DNA from: Bolinopsis microptera
Taxonomy: Eukaryota > Ctenophora > Tentaculata > Lobata > Bolinopsidae
Direction of reading: 5' to 3'
DNA length: 64,000 bases
Assembly: GCF_026151205.1 (NCBI RefSeq)
Contig: NC_087073.1
Span: 3,987,001-4,051,000 of the forward strand
Positions 48,278-57,226 of the stretch are shown here, in pieces. The position numbers were made by a program, and so were the translations under genes. The notes under the pieces are model-generated. The model saw nothing but the letters and a program-made list of their open reading frames with translations. It was not told where the DNA came from and searched no databases. The first letter of the stretch is position 1. Each line of letters begins with the position of its first letter.

Positions 48278-48574
48278 CTGTTGGTGACAGAAATTGTTGA
48301 AAACTTATATTTGAAATAAGATATCTTTGAGAATGATGGCGAGGTGGAATTTTACATAACACATTAACTGCCATGCAGTTAAGACGAGGTAAACAATCAT
48401 TTATTTTAATATTTGCTAGAACTAGAGCTGTACTTCAACATACATGTTTGTTGTTTAATGCAGTGATTTAAGAGGGCCTCGGTGGTGTATCATGTAAATT
48501 GATTAAATTGCAATAATTTTAAAATAGCAAAGATCTACTTATAGTATTTAAAAAATACTTTTCAGGGTATTCAC

Positions 48575-48642
48575 CTCATTAGAGACATTGATCCTGCCCA
48601 AGGTCATGTCTGGTTGAAGTTCAATATATATTTCTGGTGCCC
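48575..48642 (-). CDS. Small exon upstream of the acidic exon
   Basis: The minus strand reads APEIYIELQPDMTLGRINVS then NE before a donor (GAG|GTGAAT, donor G at 48574), phase 0, which joins the 48277 exon. The acceptor lies near CCATGCCAGAG; its exact position is uncertain because the phase from the ATG exon does not fit. Confidence 0.45.
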
Positions 48643-49115
48643 CTCTGGCATGGAAGTTTACTTTATACCACGATTATTCGAAAAACATTATTTTGTTAAA
48701 CTATGAATGTTAAGACTTGCAGTCTAAATTGATGGGATGATCGAATTAACGAACAATGTCAAAGAAGTTCTATATAACAGCCCCACACTAGACAATTTAA
48801 AGAATGGGATACATTTAATCTTTGACTTATATGAGATAAAGCTTCCATTTCAATTTTGTTTGGAACAGCTTCTTTCGCTACACGGAGATAAATTGGATAG
48901 AATACGGTTAACGTTTTCATGCCACTTCTATTATCAACGTAACCAAATTATATGTTTATATGTTTTGTGACATGAAACATTGAGTCCAGCACTTATTATC
49001 AACTTGACTAATGAGTTGTCGAAAATCCTGATAAGTATTCGAAATAAGTCCATTGATTTTCAATCACTGCTTATGATCTATTTATATTAAAAGTAATAAA
49101 TAAAAAACAACTCAC

Positions 49116-49166
49116 TCCCATGTTGTCAGCTGTTTGATCCTCATCATTTTCCTCCGAATCGCCCAT
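49116..49166 (-). CDS. Candidate first coding exon (MGDSEENDEDQ)
   Basis: ATG at 49166 opens 17 codons, MGDSEENDEDQTADNMG, ending at a donor (GGA|GTGAGT). It is acidic like the 47720 exon. An acceptor-like TGACCTTAG stands 8 nt before the ATG, so a 5' UTR intron or trans-spliced leader is possible. Confidence 0.5.
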
Positions 49167-49169
49167 TTT

Positions 49170-49407
49170 ACAAGCTAAGGTCACTTTACAATTACTTTAA
49201 ATACATTGATGTTTTGATATTTAGTGAAAATTTGAGATAATTAACTATCAATGCCATTACAACGAATATCAATATCATGTTAAAAATAAATCTAATAGTA
49301 AATTTATTTCAATCAATCAATCAAATCAAGTTAAAATATTTTTCATCTTACTATCTTACTATATATAAAGCGAGACGATATAATATATATATATATTTAT
49401 TTATCCG
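49170..49407. other. AT-rich spacer
   Basis: Simple AT-rich sequence with (TA)n near 49383-49396; nothing recognised. Confidence 0.5.
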
Positions 49408-49668
49408 TGCCATTTTATTGACACCACAGCATCAACTTTAACGCGAATTTCTGCAAAAACCGTCAAAGATATACAACTGAAACTTTTTTGACTGGGTCAA
49501 ATGCTTTAATGGCCTCCAAATCAGCATGAAAAAATAAGAAATAGGAGTTTTAGAGCCCAAAATTTGGTACCCCAAGTGGTGTCAAAAACGCGAATTAAAT
49601 AGGTAATAATTGTTTTAGTCTCTTGAGTCTTGACACCATTTTAGGGTTAGACGGGTTCCTGCTAGTAT
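49408..49668. repeat. About 260-bp direct repeat, copy 1 (copy 2 at 49978-50250)
   Basis: Both copies share GACACCACAGCATCAA, TATACAACTGAAACTTTTTT, GACTGGGTCAAATGCTTTAA and CCAAGTGGTGTCAAAAACGC with about 10% difference. They flank a LINE fragment at 49695-49859, so they may be 3' UTRs of two truncated LINE copies. Confidence 0.85.
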
Positions 49669-49694
49669 ATATAATATATAATAAATAGTTGTTG

Positions 49695-49859
49695 CTTGGA
49701 TTCCCAAAGAGAGCGCTCCTTAAAATACCAAAACTCAGACGCCTAACATCACTGCACCAGCAATATGAGTTATCATGTAGAAAGGAAACCAATCTCACTG
49801 CTCAATTCCCATTAAAAGATTTTGTATTTAGATCTTCTAAAATCTGGAGCACGTCATAG
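49695..49859 (+). mobile_element. LINE reverse-transcriptase C-terminal fragment
   Basis: The + strand is open for 54 codons ending in TAG, reading LRRLTSLHQQYELSCRKETN and DFVFRSSKIWST. The ending resembles the tail of LINE reverse transcriptases in which a basic region precedes an S-x-K-x-W-N/S motif. The 5' part is absent. A second, related tail lies at 51417-51659. Confidence 0.5.
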
Positions 49860-50250
49860 CACCAAAACTCAAGCTTCTTGACTACTCCTATAAAACATTC
49901 GATAACTCGCATCTATTACAAATAATACACTACGAACAATGTATACACTTTTATATATTTAAAATCCTCCTCCAAACGTGCCATTTTACTGACACCACAG
50001 CATCAATTTTAATGTGACTTTCCGCAAAAACCGTAAAAGATATACAACTGAAACTTTTTTGACTGGGTCAAATGCTTTAATGGCTTTCAAATCAGCATGA
50101 AAAAATAAAAAATTGGCCAAGGAATAGTGATTTTAGAGCCCAAAATTTGGACCCCCAAGTGGTGTCAAAAACGCGAATTAAATAGGTAATAATTATTTGA
50201 GTCTCTTGAGCCTTGACACCATTTCAGGGTTATACAGGTTACTGCTAGTT

Positions 50251-51059
50251 CTTTTAAAGTGTATACAGAAATAGAGGCAGATTGTCACAACGATTAGAGG
50301 GATTGATTCGCAGAACTTAAGCAAGCAGCACCAAGGGGACATTGGACAAGGAGCATAATATCAGATTAAATAGTATTATTTAATGCTCTTGTTTGATAAA
50401 ATAAGGTTGGTTGTTGGAAAAGGTGATGGCAACACACACATCTGTCACCTTAATTAAAAATATCAATAATAAGTACTTAAATGTTTAGGAATTAGTTAAT
50501 AAATAAGTATTATTTATACTTGATATAATTAGGTTTTTGTCCGAAAGTCATATTGTATTGTTTCCAAATATTGATTCATATATTTGATTTGATTTATATT
50601 CCAGTATACATTCAGTATAGGTTATAATCAAATGTATTAATATCTGAATTAGGAGGTTATACATGTGGCAGACACACGGGGGAAACTGTGCCATATGCAC
50701 AGACAAAATAAGTCCATTTTGAGACAATGAAACATTCAAACCACCCGTCCACCCAACCGTACACATAGCAAAGCTGCATAGCCGTAGCAGAGCCAGAGTT
50801 ACGCCCCTTAAAAATATGTTTAAAACTTGTTCTCGTAGCAGGCCAATCCAGTGCAGTATAAACAAGAAAGGTCAAATATCCAATGAATCAACTATACCTC
50901 ACATTAAACCGTGTTCTATATGTATCGGCTTGAGGAAGACTGGTAATAGACAAGTAAGGCCACATCGCTGCCAAATACTTGGGGCAGAATTCCACTCTAG
51001 AGAATCAACAAAACCGATTGTCATAAGGAACTAATGACAATACATAACATATATATAGA
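50251..51059. other. Intergenic or decayed LINE
   Basis: No intact gene. A short + frame ending near 51034 (HRCQILGAEFHSRESTKPIV) may be decayed LINE sequence because a LINE tail follows. Confidence 0.4.
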
Positions 51060-51659
51060 TACAGATGCATTACTGAAACAATGAAGATAGTGAAGAGTCA
51101 TCAGCCCATATCCCAGTGGCGTAACGAAGGGCCCTGCTGACCCCGCTGTGCAGGGGGGCGCCGTCTTAGGGGGGCGCCAAATCGTCGTTTAAATGTGGGA
51201 CAATTTCGAAAACTTAACTAAAGTACTAGCAAAACTGCGCGTTTTGCTCTAGATACACACTTTTTTAGAGATTTTTACCGGCGTATCTTCTAAAATCACC
51301 TAATTTGTTCAATTTTAGGGAGGGGCACCAAAAGGGGAGTCGAGGGGGCGCCAACAGGGGGGCGCCTTTACGGCAGGGGGGGCGCCAACAGGCAACGTTA
51401 CGCCACTGCCATATCCATGTATTCTCTCTTTAAGAAGTCTGAGCTCAGAGATGACAGATTTGTGACACCACACTCATCTCACAATTTCGCATATAAAGGG
51501 GCAAATCTATGGAATACGTTTCTTGAGCAGTCAAATGCACGTGGTAAAATAGGTTCACTAGGCTCAATTAAATCCCAATTGAAGCATTCTATCATGAAGG
51601 CTCAACACCAACCTGACAATATTAACTGGCAGGACTTAAACTTCAACACTTTCCTATGA
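51060..51659 (+). mobile_element. LINE reverse-transcriptase tail interrupted by a MITE
   Basis: After removing the MITE at 51114-51408 and one duplication copy, the + frame runs MKIVKSHQPISMYSLFKKSE, then THE segment SSHNFAYKGANLWNTFLEQS and SIKSQLKHSIMKAQHQ, to a stop at 51657-51659. The block H-N-F-A-Y-K-G-A-N-L-W-N is typical of LINE reverse-transcriptase C-termini. The MITE therefore inserted into an already truncated element. Confidence 0.6.
51114..51408. mobile_element. 295-bp hAT MITE, family A copy 2
   Basis: Same ends as copy 1 (CAGTGGCGTAAC / GTTACGCCACTG), with a perfect duplication CCATATCC at 51106-51113 and 51409-51416. Very similar to copy 1, so both are fairly young. Confidence 0.95.
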
Positions 51660-51888
51660 AAAGAGTGAAAACTGGCCACGGGCCTAAATATGTCATTCAC
51701 CCTATTAACAGAAAGATATCGAATAAATTACATTCAATTTCAGCAATGGCCAATTGGCTGACTATAAAGTCATGGCCTGAACAAACAATTTTTTTAAATA
51801 TAGTCAAGTGATGCTAAAGCAGAGCACAAATGTGTAATAAGTTAATAGATTAAAAACTGATTCATGTGATGTATTACGCACAGCACAG

Positions 51889-53140
51889 TACGTTGATAAG
51901 ACTTGCTTGTTTAACCGGTGCCATGGTTGTGTGATGTATAAATCGGAGAAATACGTGGCTTATAAGCTTGATGAAGTGAAAGATGATGCAGCTGAATGGA
52001 TCCGGAAAACTCTTGGGCTTGCTAAAGTAGATCATGTTAACGCGTGTGCAGCTCAGAGTTTCAGTGGTAAAAGAGAAATCTCCAGGGAAGTCATGGCTCA
52101 GAGTCTTAACGCTGCGTTAAAAGTTATGTATAGACAGTCGTTGTATATTAATCAGCTAGAGAAATATAATCAGAAATTGCACTCCGATGTAATTGACAGT
52201 CAGGGAACAGTAGTTGTATTGCAGAAAGAGCTGCTAGCTGCCAAAGACAAGCAGCTTGATGACTTGAAATCTGTGGTTGTAGCATCAGTCGAGGATACTG
52301 TGAAATCAGAGTTGAAGACATACAGCGCCGCAGTACAGGCATCAAAAACCTCAGCAGCAGGTCCTTTGTTGGATTCGGATAGAAACATTTTGAAGAATGT
52401 CATCAAGGATGTTGTGGCAGAAGGAGACCGAAGTCGGAATCTGATGTTATTTGGTATTAAAGAAGAGAAAGGTGAGCTGTTATGCGACAAGGTCGCTCAA
52501 GTGTTGTTGGAACTTGGCGAAAAGCCAAAAATAGAAGCTAGCAGAATTGGTTTGAATAAACCCAAGGATAAGAAACAAGTGGCTGACAGACCTGTTAAGG
52601 TGACTTTGACGAGCTCCACAATCGTGCAGCAAATTTTGACTAGAGCAAGGCATCTCCGTAGCTCAGAACTTTTCAGTAAAGTCTTTATCAGTCCAGATAG
52701 GTCTCCAGAGGAACGTGCCGAACAGCAAAAGCTTGTTTTAGAACTCAAGAAGAGATCAAACGACGAGCCAGATAAGAGACACTACATAAAAGGAGGCAAA
52801 GTGTGTAGTGTGGACAAAATTGTTGTTTGAAATGTGTTAAGACAGAGTTTTGCTTGGATTTTTGGATTCCTGGTTGGCTAAGATTTTAATTTTTTTTGAT
52901 AAGCTTCTAAATCATATTCGTCTTTCAACACAAGACTGTCAGTCTTCTAGAATTTTGTTTTGATTTGTGTATTAAGCTGATGTATTTAATCTTACTTCCA
53001 GGTCCATAATTTCGTGTGGAGTATATTTTTAGAGTTATTTAGGTTTTATATTAGCAGATTTAGGAATATAATTATTGTATATTATTGTATGTATAAATTC
53101 TTGAGTAAACATTAACCAGTAAACAAAGCTGGTTCCCAAA
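51889..53140 (+). mobile_element. ORF1-like retroelement unit, copy 1
   Basis: Collinear without visible indels with 62377-63628 (constant offset 10488) and roughly 98% identical by eye. The left homology edge follows CACAGCACAG; the right edge is GGTTCCCAAA. No reverse transcriptase follows it. Confidence 0.8.
51934..52830 (+). CDS. LINE ORF1-like coiled-coil/RRM-like protein, copy 1
   Basis: 298 codons from ATG 51934; an in-frame TTG upstream is ignored. Residues 65-135 suit a coiled coil (INQLEKYNQKLHSDVIDSQG, KELLAAKDKQLDDLKS). Residues 166-250 resemble the RNA-binding fold of LINE ORF1 proteins (RSRNLMLFGIKEEKGE, then RPVKVTLTSS). The basic tail SPEERAEQQKLVLELKKRSN is common in ORF1-like proteins of invertebrate LINEs. 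It would bind RNA in retrotransposition. No pol ORF is present. The frame is intact and nearly identical to the copy at 62422, so the gene is young or still selected. Confidence 0.75.
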   Translation: MYKSEKYVAYKLDEVKDDAAEWIRKTLGLAKVDHVNACAAQSFSGKREISREVMAQSLNAALKVMYRQSLYINQLEKYNQKLHSDVIDSQGTVVVLQKELLAAKDKQLDDLKSVVVASVEDTVKSELKTYSAAVQASKTSAAGPLLDSDRNILKNVIKDVVAEGDRSRNLMLFGIKEEKGELLCDKVAQVLLELGEKPKIEASRIGLNKPKDKKQVADRPVKVTLTSSTIVQQILTRARHLRSSELFSKVFISPDRSPEERAEQQKLVLELKKRSNDEPDKRHYIKGGKVCSVDKIVV

Positions 53141-54645
53141 CAAAACAAACTTTATCCGAAGGGAAAATGATACTCTACGTAACGTGCGATTTACATCTTG
53201 GTAGCTCAATGAAACTAATAAATCAATGAAACTAATAAATCGATGTTTTAGCTCATTTTACAAAGTCAAATATTTAAAACAATTAAAATTGTATAGTGCT
53301 CAATTTGTAAATGGCTAGTTGATCTTTGCTATTGGAAGTTTGTTCAAGGACTGGCTGCTAGCGGGGCAAGGAATGCACGGGCTTAGGGGCTTTTGTGCAC
53401 ACCAGAACACTAGCTCGGTACATTTTTGGAAACTAGAAGGACTGAAAACTAAAATTGTTTTTGATGGAGGTTGAGGCATGTTTTTGAGAGGGACGGTATA
53501 ATAGCTTCTGGTAACAACAGGCCTTTACTTTAATAGGATTAATTTAAATCAATTTAATCAACAAAAGAATGTAGATGTGCAGTTAGAATTGCTTTTGAGC
53601 AGGTAAAAAAGGTTACCATAATGTAAAAAATATTCAAACAATATACACATAATATAGCAATGACCCTATATAAAAATTTTGTAAAAATGGTACAAATTTA
53701 AAAACTGAGGTAAAAATAAAACCCTTTGTAATAATATATATAAAATCCACTAAATCACATCACAACAAAAAGCAGTTTAGACCCCCATCCAACTAGAGCA
53801 CTCCATACTAGAGCACTCCATTACTTTAATAGGATGAAGTTTTGGTTTTAGGACAGGGAGAAGGCATTAAGAAAATTTGCTCTTTGTTAACAAGGCAGAG
53901 GATAAGCAATGTTGGTTATAATATGTATCAATATCTAGATCTTCGTTTATCAATTTTCACTAAATGGTTTTAAAATTTTAATAGGGATGCTAAATTATTT
54001 ATGCGCTATTTGTCAGAGCGACACAAATGCGCGAGCGCTTGCGCGGCTCACTTATCCAACACTCATATTTACATCGTATTAGGCAATGGTTTAATTTAAT
54101 TATGGTAAGGGCACAGCCTGTCAAAAACCCTTTTCGCATGATCCATCGACACCGCCTTTCACATAGCCATGTGTATACGCGTACTGCATGACGCGCTTGT
54201 TTCATTGTTTCAAGTGAGAGGGCTCTGGTTAGAGCAAACACCGCCTGAAGGTGACTGCATAATAACGGATCAACGTGGAATCAAACGTTAATAAGCTTGC
54301 AGCTTCCGATGTCAATGTATTCAACCTAGTATTATGCTTGAATTGGTTTTGGACCTCTTCGTGCTTTTAATTTATTTATTATTGTTATTTGGTATTATGA
54401 GCTGATATGTACATATACATTAGTACATACTGTCATACGGTATCTAAAAATTAAGCGTATAGCGAGCATATTTAACAATTTTTAAGCAATAATGTATTGC
54501 GAGCAGCTGTAACTTAATTATCCAATATCGCATAAAAATCATATAATTATAACTCAAAACAAAAATTTTATTGGAATATAGGTTAAACTAAAATAAAATT
54601 AATGTCAGATCCGTCGCCACTCTCAGCAGTCAACCAGGACTCATA
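53141..54645. other. Intergenic, no gene recognised
   Basis: AT-rich. Contains a doubled AATCAATGAAACTAATAA near 53210 and a doubled AGAGCACTCCAT near 53795. The minus open frame at 53999-54241 has no family motif. Confidence 0.55.
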
Positions 54646-54746
54646 TTGTCATACGTTGTATGACCCGCCGCGCACGAGTGCGCGGCTCCCCCTGTATCGT
54701 AGAAACTCTATAGTGAAGCGACAGTGGGGGTCACCAGGTGATACAA
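54646..54746. mobile_element. 101-bp hAT-like MITE, family B copy 3 (inverted)
   Basis: Reverse-complement of the 20354 element. Flanks GACTCATA (54638-54645) and GGCTCATA (54747-54754) match at 7 of 8 positions, a slightly decayed duplication. Confidence 0.92.
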
Positions 54747-54854
54747 GGCTCATAAAAGCTTAACAGCGCCTGGGACCGTTCACCAACTGTGCTAATGTGA
54801 GTGGCGGTAAGACCCATTTTAACAGCGTGAATATTTATCAAATGTAAGCGTGCT

Positions 54855-54951
54855 TTGTATCACGTTGCGACCCCCACGGTCGTTTCACTATGGTGACGAT
54901 ACAGGGGGAGCCGCGCACTTCGTGCGCGGCGGGTCATACAACGTATGACAA
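54855..54951. mobile_element. 97-bp hAT-like MITE, family B copy 4
   Basis: Same ends, perfect duplication AGCGTGCT at 54847-54854 and 54952-54959. It lies only 108 bp from copy 3 in the opposite orientation, so the pair forms a large inverted repeat. Confidence 0.93.
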
Positions 54952-55480
54952 AGCGTGCTAGCTGCTAGCATACTTGTATCATTTAATTTTAAATCAAATT
55001 TATTCGGATATATCATATATATTTATTGATTATGTATTAAATTGGTGATAAATAATAAAATTGTCTTTTCTCCTATTGGTGCGAGGAGAAATCTATTGTT
55101 TGTTCTTTTGTCATGTCATGGATGATGGATGTAGTCATTTTGTCATGATAGTGTTCCACATGAAATTTTGATGGTTGCTGCCAGGATGAAAGGTTGACTG
55201 ATTTTGGCTTTATTTTTCATGACTTCATACTGTTTTAAAAACTGAATCAAAGGCTTGAAAATTTCCCTGGCTAGTCTATGAGTCTACCTCTAAATGTCTG
55301 TTCGTTATTCTAGTTTAGGGAGATGGCTTAGGATCCGTTGGATCTGTGCTAAATAACACATTAGTGTAATATTTCTCCTTGGTTAACTCAGCCAAATGAT
55401 TGGAATACCCTAATTGAGGGTTAAATGAGGAAGGGTGCTGCCAAAAGCTCAAGAATTTTTCTAGAATGTAACCCATTCAG
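54952..55480. other. Intergenic, nothing recognised
   Basis: No gene, repeat or RNA signal beyond the flanking MITEs. Confidence 0.5.
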
Positions 55481-55806
55481 CAGTGAGCAGTGGAAAACGA
55501 AGGGCCCCGCTAATCCCGCTGTGCAGGAGGGAGGGGGTATTTAAGGGGGGCGCCAAATCATCATTTGAATGTGGGACAATTTAAAAAAACTTAACTTCAG
55601 TACTAGCAATACTGTGCACTTGAAACTAGAAACACATTTTTTTAGAGATCTTGCCGGTGTATCCTCTAAGATCACCTAATTTGTCTTATTTTAGGGAGGG
55701 GCACTAAAAGGGGAGGGGCGCTAAAAGGGGTGGGGGGAGGGGGAGTGGGCACCAATAGGGGGCTGCTTTTTCAACGGGGGCACCAACATGCAACGTTACG
55801 CCACTG
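55481..55806. mobile_element. 326-bp hAT MITE, family A copy 3 (diverged)
   Basis: The right end CGTTACGCCACTG is intact. The left end is altered and partly doubled (CAGTGAGCAGTGGAAAACGA). Flanks CCATTCAG (55473-55480) and CTATTCAG (55807-55814) match at 7 of 8. The interior aligns with copies 1 and 2 but with many changes, so this is the oldest copy. Confidence 0.88.
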
Positions 55807-55858
55807 CTATTCAGTACATTGTGCACCATAAATATGTATATTAGTACTATATATAATA

Positions 55859-56697
55859 CAGGGTGGCCCAAAAGTAACTGCCCACACGCAACCCTTTAAT
55901 AACTCATGTAATTCTTCTTAGAATAGCACAGAAATTCTCGAGATTATAGATATGGGTCAAACTTAGATTTCCTGAAAGTTTCGTAAAATTTAATTAATTA
56001 CAGTGGGTGTGGCACGCCACTCCCTCTTTTTCACTTGATAATTGAAGTGCTTTTTTCTAGACACATTTGGCTTGATAATTGAAGTGCTTTCCCAAAATTT
56101 CAAGTTGGTTGTTTATAATTTAACTGCGTTATGACCCTTTTAAGATCTTGCAGATACGTGATCCAGCACTTAATCAGCGATATCTTTACTCGATCAATGC
56201 CTTAATTGGTTGGAGAATGCTTATAGGACAGCAACCAAAGCGCTATAGCCTATAACGCAAATTACTTCGGTTTTAAGGAATGTCACTATCAGTATTCACT
56301 CAAAGTGATCAAATCGTCATCCACCAACATGCTTGTTACCGCCTAATGAGTCTCATTGTTGCTCGCTAGCGAATAGCTCCCGATGAGATTACTGATTGGG
56401 TGATGATTGGGTGACGAAATTATATACAACCAACTTGAAATTTTAGGAAAGCAGTTCAATTATCAAACCAAACATGTCTAGAAACTTTGAAGTTCCTAGC
56501 TGAAAGCGTTCTCACTTTATGGTGACAATAGCAACAAAAGGGGATTGGTGTGCCAAACCCACTGTAATAATTAAATTTGACGAAACTTTCAGGAAATCTA
56601 AATTTGATCCATATCTATTATCTCTGAAATTTCTGTGCAATTCTACGTTCAAGTTATTAAACGGTTGCGTGTGGGCAGTTACTTTTGGGCAACCCTG
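55859..56697. mobile_element. 839-bp mariner-type element with long inverted arms
   Basis: Ends CAGGGTGGCCCAAAAGTAAC / GTTACTTTTGGGCAACCCTG flanked by TA on both sides fit the Tc1/mariner superfamily. Complementarity continues inward in patches for about 250 bp (TTACAGTGGGTGTGGC with the right-arm CCAAACCCACTGTAATAATT; CAAGTTGG with CCAACTTG), so it is foldback-like. No transposase is present. Confidence 0.87.
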
Positions 56698-57226
56698 TAT
56701 ATTATACTATTCAGCAGGGGAGGTGAATAATGCATTTACTTTGATACATACCAATTATATTGTCACAGTTGAATTTTACCCTAAACTGTCTGACCAGGTA
56801 CTGATGACTCTTTGGGACAATCAAAGCAAATAATGGCTTTGTGTTAAACTGTCAACAACTCATTCGATTTGAAGTAAGTAACCTTTAAGTTATAATTCCT
56901 TTTAAGAATTATTCGCAATTTAACTGTTCTGAGTGTAGGTGCGAATAAAAACCCATCACAGCATGCTTTGATATTTAATTTTATCAAAATTTAATTTAAT
57001 TTCAATTTTTATCTGATGGAATTACCATAAGTTCTGAATGCCAAATTTGTGCATTTTTATAGAATCACTGTAGGAAGAGAAACCGATAGTTATTCAACAA
57101 AAAAATCAAGTAACAGCTATTAGTACATTATTTTTTAAATTTAATCAAACATTATTATAATTGAATATTCCCTTATTTGAAGTGTCCATGACACTTCGTG
57201 ATCAATATTGAATCACTGCTTCACTA
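56698..57226. other. AT-rich spacer, 3' of the adhesion gene
   Basis: No coding signal; probably the 3' flank of the minus-strand gene ending at 57227. Confidence 0.5.
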
